Origin: Acidisoma silvae
GTDB lineage: Bacteria; Pseudomonadota; Alphaproteobacteria; Acetobacterales; Acetobacteraceae
Length of the DNA: 37,982 bases
Direction: 5' to 3'
Assembly (NCBI RefSeq): GCF_020618775.1
Contig: NZ_JAESVB010000027.1
Coordinates: 1 to 37,982 of the forward strand
Part shown: positions 15,227-22,918 of the stretch, piece after piece
How positions within the stretch are numbered: position 1 is the first letter of the stretch
How the letters are laid out: every line of letters starts with the position of its first letter
Program-made: the position numbers and the translations under genes
Notes under the pieces: model-generated
Told to the model about the DNA's origin: nothing
Database searches by the model: none
The model's input: only the letters and a program-made list of their open reading frames with translations

Positions 15227-16837
15227 TCAACTCGCAGGCAAAATTGAGACATCCAGCGTCAATGGTTCGATCTTGGTTTCCTGCTGTCTCCTGTTCCATG
15301 GCAACAATTCGCTAAGTCTATTGATAGGGTGGCCCTTCGCCATGCGGTCGATGATGTCGGCAAGATAGGCTTCCGGATCGAGGCCATTGAGCTTTGCAGA
15401 TTCCAGGACGGTATAGATCACAGCGGCACGTTCACCGCCGGTGTTAGAACCCAGGAACAAAAAGTTTTTGCGGCTTATGGCGATGGTTCTTAAGGAACGT
15501 TCGGCTGGATTGTTGTCGATGCCGAGCCGACCATCTCCGGTATAGAGGCACAAAGCATCCCAGCGTGTAAGCGCATATTGCATTGCCTTCGCCAAGCCAG
15601 TTTTCGAGGACAACCGCCGGCGCTGTTCCGATAACCAGGTTTTGAGATCGGTCAGGAGTGGCAGCGCTTGTTCGCGTCGAATCTTTTGCCGTTCATCGGT
15701 CGTCTTGCCGGTGATCTCGGCCTCGATCGTGTACAACTCGCCGATGCGTCGAAGTGCTTCCTTGGCAATGGGTGATTTGGTCCGCTCGAATTCATCGAAC
15801 AGCTTTCTACGTGCATGAGCCCAACACGCGGCATGCATGATGCGAGGTACATTGACACCTGGCGGACCAACCTGCCGCGTCAACGCCTCGTAGCCGCTGA
15901 AGGCATCGGCCTGGATCACGCCATGGAAGTTGGCAAGATGCTCGCGCGGCCGCTCGCCTTTGCGATCCGGACTGAACCGGTAGTAGGCGGCTGGGGCGCG
16001 GGTTCCCTGCCAGGGCCGCTCATCAACCAGGTAAATCCAGATGCGCCCGGTTCGTGTCTTTCCATTGCCGGGCGCCAGCACCGCGATAGGCGTGTCATCG
16101 GTGTGAATTACCGATGCCGCCATCACGAACGCACCGATCATCGCTGCCAGTGGTGCCACCCACCAGGCGGCATGACCGACCCAGTCGGCCAGCGTGGCAC
16201 GTTCGATCTCGACGCCCTCGCGCGCCAGGATTGCGGATTGGCGGTAGAGTGGCAGCCCATCAAGATATTTTGACACCACGACATTGGCGAGAAGCCCTGA
16301 GCCTGGGCGGCCCTTCTCTATCGGCAGGTCTAGCGCTGAAGCCTGGATAATGGTCTCGCACGCCCGACAGGAGAGCTTTGGACGGATATGCCGGATCACT
16401 TTCAGCCGCGCTGGGATTTTTTCCAGCACGTCGGTGATATCCTCGCCCAACTTGGAGAAGTGCGTGCCGCCGCAGCTAGGACAAACATCGCCTGCAGGAT
16501 GAGTGATCTCCTCGCGCGGCAGATGTTCGGGCAAAGGCCGGCGTACCGGCTGACGCCGCTGCGGCCTGGGAAGATCAAATGTAGTATTCTTTGCTCCCGC
16601 AATACGTGCAGCCTCACTCTCTTCGAGGTCTTCAAGCTTTAATTCGAGCTGGTGGATTTGCCGGTCCAGCGCTTCGGATGAATGGCCAAACTTCATCTTG
16701 CGGAGCTTGTGCAGCTGGGCCTTGTATTGCTCGATCAGAAGATGAGCGCCGGTCAGTTCGGCGCGCGCCGTTGCTAGTTCAGCATCACGTTCGCTAAGTT
16801 GGGCACGGAGAGTGGCGATCTCTGAAGCAGCATCCAT
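15227..16837 (-). CDS. tnpC: IS66 transposase TnpC
   Basis: 536 residues. In order: an N-terminal coiled coil (1-75), a zinc-finger-like segment CPSCGG ... CRAC near 118-160, and the DDE core with IHTDDTPIAVL, IQADAFSGYE and IDNNPAERSLR. The C-terminal IS66 domain is FLFLGSNTGGERAAVIYT and following. Full length for the family with no stops, so probably active. It is preceded by tnpB after about 70 bp. Confidence 0.95.
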   Translation of the reverse strand: MDAASEIATLRAQLSERDAELATARAELTGAHLLIEQYKAQLHKLRKMKFGHSSEALDRQIHQLELKLEDLEESEAARIAGAKNTTFDLPRPQRRQPVRRPLPEHLPREEITHPAGDVCPSCGGTHFSKLGEDITDVLEKIPARLKVIRHIRPKLSCRACETIIQASALDLPIEKGRPGSGLLANVVVSKYLDGLPLYRQSAILAREGVEIERATLADWVGHAAWWVAPLAAMIGAFVMAASVIHTDDTPIAVLAPGNGKTRTGRIWIYLVDERPWQGTRAPAAYYRFSPDRKGERPREHLANFHGVIQADAFSGYEALTRQVGPPGVNVPRIMHAACWAHARRKLFDEFERTKSPIAKEALRRIGELYTIEAEITGKTTDERQKIRREQALPLLTDLKTWLSEQRRRLSSKTGLAKAMQYALTRWDALCLYTGDGRLGIDNNPAERSLRTIAISRKNFLFLGSNTGGERAAVIYTVLESAKLNGLDPEAYLADIIDRMAKGHPINRLSELLPWNRRQQETKIEPLTLDVSILPAS

Positions 16838-16910
16838 TGCTCAGGATTCTACCAGAAACCTTAAGGTCACGCACGATAATTTTGATATTTACCAACAGGT
16901 TTTGTGGGCC

Positions 16911-17258
16911 TTAGCAGGCCACTTCCGGTGCCCATGTCCGTACCGGTGCACGCCAATCTATGCCTTCGAGTAACATCGAGAGTTGTGCCCTCGTCAGTGA
17001 AACAGAGCCGTCCTTGGCTTGCGGCCATAGAAATTTGCCGCGCTCCAATCGCTTGCTAAACAGGCAGAGACCTTGCCCATCCCACCATAGAATCTTGATC
17101 AGATCACCCCGCCTGCCGCGGAACGCATAAAGCGAACCATTATGGGGATCAAAGCTCAGCATTGTCTGAACCTGGGCAGCCAACGTATCGAAACCCTTCC
17201 GCATGTCGGTGACACCGCAGGCGATATAGACACGGACATTCCCCGCCGGGCCGATCAC
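16911..17258 (-). CDS. tnpB: IS66 accessory protein TnpB
   Basis: 115 residues with the TnpB (Orf2) signature: GVTDMRKGFDTLAAQVQ, YAFRGRRGDLIKILWWDGQG, CLFSKRLERGKFLWP. It overlaps tnpA by 4 bp (ATGA), the usual translational coupling in IS66. It is required with tnpA for transposition in characterised elements. Confidence 0.94.
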   Translation of the reverse strand: MIGPAGNVRVYIACGVTDMRKGFDTLAAQVQTMLSFDPHNGSLYAFRGRRGDLIKILWWDGQGLCLFSKRLERGKFLWPQAKDGSVSLTRAQLSMLLEGIDWRAPVRTWAPEVAC

Positions 17259-17680
17259 GATAAGGCCGACAAAATCCGCCGCAACGCAACTTCATCGACA
17301 TCATAAGGGATGCGCAGCTTTATTCCGTTCGGCAGGTCCACCTCAATCGAACTGGCAGCTGCAATAGTCGTTAAGGGCAGTGCCTCCACCACGGGATCAG
17401 GTGCTGGCAACACCGGGGGCTCCTGCGCGATGGATACCGGGACAAACCCGGTTAGATCGCCCCGGCGAAATTGCTTGCGCCAGGTATAAAGCTGGCCGCT
17501 GCTGATGCCATGCAGTTTACAAGTCAACGTCGGAGATGACCCCGGCGCCACGCTCTGCGCCAAGATCCGCAACTTCTCCTCCATGCTCCACCGACGTTTG
17601 CGCTCCAGGCCCGGCATAATCTCGCCAAATACCTCCGGAGCCCTCAGGAGGTGCCTCTCACCTACCGTGTCATCGTCCAT
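17255..17680 (-). CDS. tnpA: IS66 accessory protein TnpA
   Basis: 141 residues from the ATG at 17680 (MDDDTVGERHLL); the frame is open 10 codons further. A helix-turn-helix of the transposase-8 type is present (RRWSMEEKLRILAQSVAPGS, then CKLHGISSGQLYTWRKQFRRG), with a C-terminal tail IEVDLPNGIKLRIPYDVDEV typical of IS66 OrfA. It is first in the tnpABC operon; the promoter must lie in the 77 bp to the right end. Confidence 0.92.
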   Translation of the reverse strand: MDDDTVGERHLLRAPEVFGEIMPGLERKRRWSMEEKLRILAQSVAPGSSPTLTCKLHGISSGQLYTWRKQFRRGDLTGFVPVSIAQEPPVLPAPDPVVEALPLTTIAAASSIEVDLPNGIKLRIPYDVDEVALRRILSALS

Positions 17681-17757
17681 GAAAGCACCGCTCAAATTGA
17701 ACGGGTACAATCGCCCTTAAGCAAAACGCCACAAGACGCCGATCGGCTGACGCTTAC

Positions 17758-17918
17758 CCACAAGTCGCGGACAGGATGGTCGCGTTTACGGTGCGGTGAA
17801 TTTGCGCCTCGCCGTCGAACCGGAGGCTGTTGCCGCGGTTCCGATCGTCCGCCACGATACCGAGACTATGAAAGATCTTCCGGGCGACGGGCGATGTGTC
17901 GCGGCCGTGTGGTTTTAA
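17758..17918 (+). pseudogene. GFA-family protein, 3' half (right of the insertion)
   Basis: 17758-17765 is the right copy of CCACAAGT; 17766-17918 continues the GFA frame: RGQDGRVYGAVNLRLA, EPEAVAAVPIVRHDTETM, then KDLPGDGRCVAAVWF and TAA. It completes the protein begun at 10048. There is no start or ribosome binding site here, so this half is not expressed alone. Block A copy 2 begins immediately at the stop codon. Confidence 0.88.
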
Positions 17919-18022
17919 GCGCAGCGCCGGCATGCGAGGCAGCGGCGCCGGTCTCGCGCAGGCTGTGGGGCGAAGCCCTGCAGGCGAGCGGGCCTGCGCT
18001 GCGCACCTGAGCGTGCCCCACT
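17919..18022. repeat. Conserved non-coding block A, copy 2
   Basis: 104 bp, the partner of 5707-5810. It starts at the first base after the GFA stop codon and ends 38 bp before the terminator of the 196-aa gene. Differences from copy 1 are mostly single substitutions, with one cluster of changes around 17953-17960. Confidence 0.8.
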
Positions 18023-18059
18023 CCCTCTCCGCCTCCCGAACCGCCGTCGAGAACACGAG

Positions 18060-18087
18060 AAAAGGCGGGGACCTTTCGGTCCCCGCC
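18060..18087 (-). terminator. Rho-independent terminator of the 196-aa gene
   Basis: On the minus strand AGGCGGGGACC-GAAA-GGTCCCCGCCT is a perfect 11-bp stem with a GNRA loop, followed by TTTTCT. It begins 8 bp after the stop codon. Confidence 0.92.
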
Positions 18088-18094
18088 TGCCTTC

Positions 18095-18685
18095 TCAGCC
18101 CAGGGCGTCCATCTGGGCGGCTGTGGCCTGGGCGCTGACGCTGCGGGATGGGGCGGCGGGGGCCACGTAGGGCTTCCACTCTTCGCCGGTCAGCTCCTTG
18201 AAGGCGTGAACGGCGCCGTAAGCTGCGGCGTAGAGGGCGAAGGCGGTGAGGCCGGTCTGGGCGGCAAACTCGCGGGCGCGGGCGGCTCTGCTGTCGAACC
18301 CGGACACGCCGTCCCGGTCTTCGTCCCGATCCTCGTTGGCGAGCTTCATGGTCATCTCGCGGGCGACGGTGACCTTGTTGGAGTAGAAGGTGGCGGCGCC
18401 GTGGGCGGAACCGACAAAGGCCCCGACGATGCGCTGGAGGTGGATGCGCAGGGCCGTCTCGTTGACGTTGGGTTCCAGGGTCTTGGCGGACTGGGTGAAC
18501 TGCTCTTGGGTGGCATCGCAGACGCCTTCGAAATCGACCGGCTCAAGGCCGAAGGCGGTGCTCAGCTTATCGGCTTGGCCGGGTGTGGGGGTGAGGAGGG
18601 CGACGAGTTCGAGGGTGATCGGCTGTTGCGTCTTCTGGGCGCGAGCGGGCTGGGGTGCGGACTTCGGAGCGTTCTTCTGGGCCAT
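18095..18685 (-). CDS. Conserved unknown protein in an A/B-flanked module
   Basis: 196 residues. I do not recognise a family. The N-terminal ~25 residues are Ala/Pro/Lys/Gln-rich and probably disordered. The middle (30-125) is predicted helical: LELVALLTPTPGQADKLSTA, FEGVCDATQEQFTQSAKTL, ALRIHLQRIVGAFVGSAHGA. The C-terminal part contains GLTAFALYAAAYGAVHAFKE, then LTGEEWKPYV and an Ala/Ser tail. No signal peptide or clear membrane span. A GAGAGATCAG precedes the ATG. The gene sits between blocks B and A at nearly the same distances as ssb, so the two are probably regulated or were acquired the same way. Confidence 0.75.
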   Translation of the reverse strand: MAQKNAPKSAPQPARAQKTQQPITLELVALLTPTPGQADKLSTAFGLEPVDFEGVCDATQEQFTQSAKTLEPNVNETALRIHLQRIVGAFVGSAHGAATFYSNKVTVAREMTMKLANEDRDEDRDGVSGFDSRAARAREFAAQTGLTAFALYAAAYGAVHAFKELTGEEWKPYVAPAAPSRSVSAQATAAQMDALG

Positions 18686-18786
18686 CTGTCTGATCTCTCT
18701 ACAAAAGCCGGGGGATCGCAGAACCCGATGTCCTGCTCTTCCGCCTCGGTGCGGATCGACAAGGCCGGGTAAGGTGAGGGCTGCAC

Positions 18787-18925
18787 CCCTGAAAACGGCA
18801 GTGGTGCGGGAGCGCAGCGACCCGGTGCCGTTCGAACCGGAGGCGCTTTGCCCGTCAGAACAGGCGCATAGCGCCTGGACGGCAAAGCGGGGGTAAGCGG
18901 CCTGAGACGGCCGGCCTAGATCAGC
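18787..18925. repeat. Conserved structured block B, copy 2
   Basis: Matches 6451-6588 and begins 102 bp upstream of the 196-aa gene (98 bp for ssb). The stems are kept while the loop of the inner hairpin is ATA instead of CTTG, so the spacing between arms changes but not the pairing. Confidence 0.8.
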
Positions 18926-19550
18926 GCAACCGAAGGCCGGAAAGCAGAGGCATTGGGTCTGTGAATCCCATCCCCCGGCTGTTTGAGAGATGGGAGGTGG
19001 CCGTGCAACGCCCCGCGGTAGTCCGCTCCCCTGCCCGAGCCCAGATCAGACCGACAAGGTTGACACCACCCCGTGCTTGGCGCTCACCCCTGCCCCGACC
19101 TGGCTGAGATGGCACCGCCCCTTGAGGCCCGGCACGCGTCGATCGACGGCTCCGAAGCCCCTGGCCAGGACACCCCGCCAAGATACAACCCTTCAACGAG
19201 ACGGCTCTGCGCCCTCCCGCCGCCTGATGTCGGGGTATTCAACGCGGACGCCCAGAAACTGCCGCCACCCCCAATAAGGATATCGCGGCCGAGAGCCCGA
19301 AGCTCCCGGCGGTGGTATCGGGCTATCGGGAACGGGGGCTCGGGCGACATCGCTGCCGCATCGCCCAGCGGTGCCAAGGCCAGGATGGCCCACCGCTGCC
19401 CGTGCAGCCAGCACTGGGCGCCATTCCTCAAGGGGGCTGCCCAAAAGCGAAGAGAAGCCCTGAGGGCCCCTCGCCTGTTGCGCCGTCAGTGCCGGGTCCC
19501 GGACGCAGGCGGATGCCCTGGATGTGAAGGCTGCGGGGTTGGAGGTGTCT
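18926..19550. other. Gap of about 625 bp without a supported gene
   Basis: Open frames exist on both strands, but they have no family signature, no good ribosome binding sites and Pro/Arg/Ser-rich translations typical of GC-rich non-coding DNA. A short dyad CCCATC / GATGGG lies at about 18967-18996. It presumably includes the promoter for the 196-aa gene. Confidence 0.4.
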
Positions 19551-19598
19551 GACTTTTCGGGGAGCGACGGCCCAATCGAGGGCTGTCGGCGAAAAGTC
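19551..19598. other. Long near-perfect hairpin
   Basis: GACTTTTCG (19551-19559) pairs with CGAAAAGTC (19590-19598), and within it GACGGCCC pairs with GGGCTGTC (one G-T pair) around a 6-base loop. It lies between the gap and the stop codon of the 68-aa gene at 19655. It could be a bidirectional terminator or a protein-binding site; there is no T run long enough to prefer the former. Confidence 0.6.
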
Positions 19599-19654
19599 TG
19601 AAAGGAAATACCGACGCGGCATTGAGCCGCGCCGGTCGAGACCGGCGATGCCGG

Positions 19655-19861
19655 TCAGGCGCGCTTGCGCCGGGCGCGCCGGTTGTCGTTGGCCGGTGCG
19701 CTGGGCTTCTTGTAGTTGAACTCCATCTTGACGAAAGGCGGGATGGCGATGGTCAAACCGAACGACAGTTCGGCCTTCCGGAAGATGCGGCTGAAAAGGC
19801 GGTGAAAGTTGCGGGCGACGCGGCGGCTCAGTTTGGCGAGTGCTTCAACAGTCGTGGTCAT
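19655..19861 (-). CDS. Small basic protein, unknown
   Basis: 68 residues starting MTTTVEALAKLSRRVARNF and ending in a strongly basic tail NRRARRKRA. AAAGGAG nine bases before the ATG is an excellent ribosome binding site, which is the main reason to accept it. The middle (ELSFGLTIAIPPF) is hydrophobic but short. No family recognised. Its promoter and first codons are duplicated in inverted orientation at 19984-20100. Confidence 0.65.
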   Translation of the reverse strand: MTTTVEALAKLSRRVARNFHRLFSRIFRKAELSFGLTIAIPPFVKMEFNYKKPSAPANDNRRARRKRA

Positions 19862-19866
19862 GATCG

Positions 19867-20035
19867 GCTCCTTTGGGTGACTTGCGAATTGCGGAGGCGA
19901 TCAACGCACCGGACGAACCGGAGGCACCCGTCAGGGGCGCAACGAAGAGGAGCACCGCGAAGCGGTTGCCGCCGGCGAGCCGGTGCGTAGCCTCCCTGCA
20001 AATAGAATTCGCAAATCCGCCCAAAGGGGTCGGTC
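19867..20035. repeat. Imperfect inverted duplication around divergent starts
   Basis: The left arm (19867-19910) and the right arm (19984-20032) are imperfect inverted copies. CTCCTTTGGGTGACTTGCG on the left corresponds to CCCCTTTGGGCGGATTTGCG on the complement of the right; GGAGGC and CGCACCGG follow on both. The right arm has an extra 9 bp. Each arm ends in a ribosome binding site and ATG pointing outward, and similarity continues weakly into the first codons of both genes. Confidence 0.65.
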
Positions 20036-20143
20036 ATGACGATGCAGCACCTCGGCAAAGCTGAGTCGTTACAACGCCTTGCGCGCGACAGTTCAGTCGT
20101 TGATTCCGGAAGAATAGAAACAGTCGTTTTCAATATTTTGTAG
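20036..20143 (+). pseudogene. Short reading frame, inverted partial copy of the 68-aa gene
   Basis: 35 codons: MTMQHLGKAESLQRLARDSS and following. AAAGGGG lies seven bases upstream. The DNA around the start resembles the start of the 68-aa gene (ATGAC, CTCGGCAAAGCTGAG against CTCGCCAAACTGAG), so this is probably a decayed inverted duplicate. It could still be translated as a leader for the next gene, whose -35 element starts right after its stop. Confidence 0.35.
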
Positions 20144-20172
20144 TTGACATCTAGACTTTTTACAATATATAG
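20144..20172 (+). promoter_or_regulatory. Sigma-70-type promoter for the 192-aa gene
   Basis: TTGACA at 20144-20149, then either TATATA (16-bp spacer) or TATAGT (18-bp spacer) ending at 20172. The segment is markedly AT-rich against its surroundings. The gene start is 28-34 bp downstream. Confidence 0.65.
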
Positions 20173-20199
20173 TAGTTCTAACGGAAGGAGGACTTGCTC

Positions 20200-20778
20200 A
20201 TGGCACCCGACTTATTACCCGGAACGACCAACGTCGTACGCTTTCCAATCGAGGAGCGTGGTCGTCCGACGCTTGAACTGATGCGGATGCTTTCGCCCGA
20301 TGTGCGGACGCTCGACTTACTGGCCGAAGGCTACGGTCTGGAGTTGCCGGCGCCGGACTTCCGCGATCGTGTCGACGCGGAAGCCGCCGACCACATTCTC
20401 AACCATCTTGACCCCGAGGTCGGGGCGCGGCGCACCGAGCAGCTCGTGACACTGCTGGAACCGCTCGTGGTGACGGCCGTGGAAACGGCCCGGGCAGCGC
20501 GGGCGGCATGGACTTCGGTCGGCGAAGGCCGCCGGCAGATTGCCCAAGCGAAGCGGGAAGGCGGCTATTGGCTACAGGCGCTCGAAGACCGGTCGAACGG
20601 TCAAGAGCGGCAGGCGGCCGAGGCGACGATCGAGGCGCATCTTCGCGCCGAAGAGGCCGAGGGCGTGGCGCGGGCAGTCAATCTCGCGCGGCAGGGCGAG
20701 GTCTGGACGCCACGCAATGTGGCGACGGACCTAGACATGCTACTGGGCTATCAGCAAGGCAGCCGCGCCACCGCCTAA
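20200..20778 (+). CDS. Conserved unknown protein, helical
   Basis: 192 residues from the ATG at 20200, with GGAAGGAGGA eight bases upstream; a TTG two codons earlier is less likely. The N-terminal part carries FPIEERGRPTLELMRMLSPD; residues 65-170 are rich in Ala, Glu and Arg and probably form long helices or a coiled coil (ARAAWTSVGEGRRQIAQAKR). No catalytic motif recognised. It has its own consensus promoter and a strong terminator, so it is a single-gene transcription unit of the element backbone. Confidence 0.75.
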   Translation: MAPDLLPGTTNVVRFPIEERGRPTLELMRMLSPDVRTLDLLAEGYGLELPAPDFRDRVDAEAADHILNHLDPEVGARRTEQLVTLLEPLVVTAVETARAARAAWTSVGEGRRQIAQAKREGGYWLQALEDRSNGQERQAAEATIEAHLRAEEAEGVARAVNLARQGEVWTPRNVATDLDMLLGYQQGSRATA

Positions 20779-20810
20779 ATCCAAGCGCCATTCGCAAAAG
20801 ACGATGCGAA

Positions 20811-20842
20811 CCTCCCGCTATCAATGATGGCGGGAGGTTTTT
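20811..20842 (+). terminator. Rho-independent terminator
   Basis: CCTCCCGC (20811-20818) pairs with GCGGGAGG (20830-20837), followed by TTTTTCC. It ends the 192-aa gene; its 3' arm (GGGAGG) could also act as ribosome binding site for the next gene. Confidence 0.9.
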
Positions 20843-20848
20843 CCTATT

Positions 20849-22186
20849 CTGAAGGCAGCATTCAAGGGCGACATCGACGGCGCCCTGCCCCTCGACATCG
20901 AGGAGGATAGACTTATTCGCGCGGCGTTCGGCCGCTACGGCGGAACGGAGAAGGCGCGCGCCGATGCGATCCCGATCGTCCGTCGTCTGCAGACGACGGA
21001 TCGGGGTTATTGGGTCCATTGCGATTGTCGCCCTGGAATACCGTCACCGCCAGTGCTGGTGCCGGTCAGGGAGACTTTTCTGCGCCGGCACGTCACTGAC
21101 GAATGGTCGCAGCATGCCGAGGCATGCGAGTTTTACCGTGAACCTGTCGAGCAACGCGAGATCAGCGCGAGCTATCAGCCCAAACGGAAAAATATCCGCC
21201 TGGTGCGATCCTTCATGATCGCATCGGCGGCATCGCCGATGCGGCGTGAGATCGCATCCTCCGCCAATCGCCGGCCGCAGCTTGCGGCGTTGCTGATACG
21301 GCTGATGACGGAAGCAGGCTTGCAGCGGGTTGGGGCAGGCGGCTTCAAGCCGCCGCCCTTGACGGACCAGATGCGTCCGATCTGGCCGGTGGCGCGCGAG
21401 ATCCACCTCGATAAACGGGTGCGCCTGGCGGACGCGCTGTGCTTGAGCGTCGCCAAGCTACCGGCCTTGGCGGCGCAGATCGAGGCGGCGAGCGACGAGA
21501 CCTATCCGCACACGCGGCCGCATGGCGTGCTGCTGGTCCGCGTGCAATCCGTGCGAGCGGGCATGCTGCGCACGCTGAACGGCGAGGAGCTGCCGGTGAC
21601 GGGACGGATGGCGGTTTTCGGCGATCGTCCCGAGGACGAGCCGGGCATGGCCGTTGACGCCCGAGCGCCCTATCTCGCGCTGTGTATCGTCGCCCGGCCG
21701 TTGCCAGGCGACCGGGCCCAGATCACGGCAGCCTATGTGCATCCTTGCGCATCGCTCGATCGGCTGATGCTGGTCGATAGCGATGCCGAACGGCATACAC
21801 TGATGCTGTTGAAGAACTTCCAGTATGCGATGTTGAAGGGAAGCGGATCGACCGTCACGATCGACAAGCCGATGGATAGTCTGGTTTCGGACAAATGGCC
21901 GGATGGCCGATCACGGCCGCCGGTCATTCCGGACTTCATCGTGACGGTGCGGGATCGCGACGGGAGCGTGAAACGCGCCGTCATCGAGACGATGGGCTAT
22001 GCCGATGAGGGCTATCGGGAGCGCAAGGCACGGCTGCATCCCGAGATGCAGGAGGCCGCGGGCGCTGTGAGCGTGATCGAGCATGATTTTCAGATGCCGG
22101 CGCATTGGCAGCAGGAGTGGCGCGACAATCAGTTTCGGCGTGAGCTATGGCGTCAGCTCGGTACCTCAAAAAATGAAGAATTATGA
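20849..22186 (+). CDS. Large unknown protein with zinc-binding-like N-terminus and possible degenerate PD-(D/E)XK domain
   Basis: About 445 residues if initiation is at CTG 20849; the first GTG is 21053, but the sequence before it reads as coherent protein ([20 protein letters not shown], then [11 protein letters not shown]). Cysteines and histidines in WVHCDC, RRHV and [10 protein letters not shown] could bind zinc. The middle contains [20 protein letters not shown]. The C-terminal third has [13 protein letters not shown] ... [19 protein letters not shown]: an Asp, then Glu-x-Met on the next strand, the layout of a PD-(D/E)XK fold with the Lys replaced. I cannot name the family. It is convergent with arsH, overlapping it by 6 bp. 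Confidence 0.65.
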   Translation: MKAAFKGDIDGALPLDIEEDRLIRAAFGRYGGTEKARADAIPIVRRLQTTDRGYWVHCDCRPGIPSPPVLVPVRETFLRRHVTDEWSQHAEACEFYREPVEQREISASYQPKRKNIRLVRSFMIASAASPMRREIASSANRRPQLAALLIRLMTEAGLQRVGAGGFKPPPLTDQMRPIWPVAREIHLDKRVRLADALCLSVAKLPALAAQIEAASDETYPHTRPHGVLLVRVQSVRAGMLRTLNGEELPVTGRMAVFGDRPEDEPGMAVDARAPYLALCIVARPLPGDRAQITAAYVHPCASLDRLMLVDSDAERHTLMLLKNFQYAMLKGSGSTVTIDKPMDSLVSDKWPDGRSRPPVIPDFIVTVRDRDGSVKRAVIETMGYADEGYRERKARLHPEMQEAAGAVSVIEHDFQMPAHWQQEWRDNQFRRELWRQLGTSKNEEL

Positions 22187-22918
22187 CGGGTGTAAGATCG
22201 ACCGAAGACCCGTCCGGGCTTCCAATTTTGCTGCGTCTTCTTTCCGCTCCGAATATCGATCGGTCATTTGCGTCACATGGGGGCGCAGCAGCACCGTGAA
22301 GCGCACCAGCTCCTCGACCACATCAACGATCCGATCATAGTACGGCGACGGTTTCATGCGCCCGTCTTCAAACTCGGTGAAGGCTTTGGCGACGCTCGAC
22401 TGATTGGGGATTGTGACCATGCGCATCCAGCGGCCGAGCAGCCGCAGCGTGTTCACGGCGTTGAAGCTTTGCGACCCGCCCGACACCTGCATGACGGCGA
22501 GCGTCCGTCCCTGCGTCGGACGCATGCCGCCCATAGAAAGGGGCAGATGATCGATCTGCGCTTTCATCAAGCCGGAAATCTGCCCATGCCGTTCCGGGCT
22601 GCACCAGATTTGCCCTTCCGACCAGATCGACATTTCGCGCAACTCGTGGATCGCCGGATGATCGTCGCCCTTCACCTGATCGGGGAACGGCAAATCGGAC
22701 GGGTCGAAAATACGCGGCTCCGCTCCGAAGAAGCGCAGCAGCCGCGCCGCTTCTTCGACCGCATGACGGGAATAGGACGTTTCCCGCAGTGAGCCGTAGA
22801 GCAGTAGGATACGCGGCGCATGCCCTTCCGGCCCAAGACCGAGCGCGGGCCGTTCAAGCGCATAGCGCCGATCAAGCGCGGGCAGATGATCCGGGTCCGG
22901 CAGCTCGCGTACCCTCAT
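22181..22918 (-). CDS. arsH: ArsH, NADPH-dependent FMN reductase-like organoarsenical oxidase
   Basis: 245 residues with the flavodoxin-like core: [20 protein letters not shown] (FMN phosphate loop), [40 protein letters not shown]. This is the ArsH subgroup, which oxidises trivalent organoarsenicals and reduces quinones with NADPH. The ATG at 22918 overlaps the ACR3 stop by 4 bp. It is last in the ars operon and convergent with the unknown gene, overlapping its 3' end by 6 bp. Confidence 0.95.
   Translation of the reverse strand: MRVRELPDPDHLPALDRRYALERPALGLGPEGHAPRILLLYGSLRETSYSRHAVEEAARLLRFFGAEPRIFDPSDLPFPDQVKGDDHPAIHELREMSIWSEGQIWCSPERHGQISGLMKAQIDHLPLSMGGMRPTQGRTLAVMQVSGGSQSFNAVNTLRLLGRWMRMVTIPNQSSVAKAFTEFEDGRMKPSPYYDRIVDVVEELVRFTVLLRPHVTQMTDRYSERKEDAAKLEARTGLRSILHPS

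Larger units (their letters stand above)
10285..17757. mobile_element. 7.47-kb compound transposed unit with IS66-type ends
   Basis: The unit is flanked by CCACAAGT and splits a GFA gene in frame. Its right end is the real end of an IS66 element, GTAAGCGTCAGCC read inward. Its left end is GTGAGCGTCGGCGGG, matching 10 of the first 12 bases. The left end lies inside the coding sequence of a DUF4238 gene, which is therefore truncated. Contents from left: DUF4238 remnant, QorR-like regulator, QorB-like reductase, DsbA-family protein, EthD remnant, then the IS66 element (13144-17757) with a nested IS4 element. The simplest reading is that the IS66 transposase paired its own right end with an imitation left end in neighbouring DNA and carried that DNA along. 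Confidence 0.8.
13144..17757 (-). mobile_element. IS66-family element with one passenger gene, containing a nested IS4 element
   Basis: The ends are inverted repeats: GTAAGCGTCAGCC at 13144-13156 and its complement at 17745-17757, with weaker similarity for about ten more bases. Inside are tnpA, tnpB and tnpC in the usual order and, between tnpC and the left end, an extra 148-codon gene. Removing the 1528-bp IS4 and one 9-bp duplication leaves an element of about 3.08 kb. The 8 bp beside its two ends differ (GCACCACA and CCACAAGT), so this element was not inserted alone at its present site; the 5-bp CCACA match is probably accidental. Confidence 0.88.

Noticed and set aside
13139-17762. 5-bp CCACA on both sides of the IS66 element as a target duplication
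   Set aside because: IS66 makes 8-bp duplications and the full 8 bp differ; CCACAAGT at 10277-10284 matches the right side completely and restores the GFA gene.
19073-19552. Open frames on both strands of the 18.9-19.5 kb gap
   Set aside because: Pro/Arg/Ser-rich translations, no ribosome binding sites, no recognisable domains; most likely non-coding.
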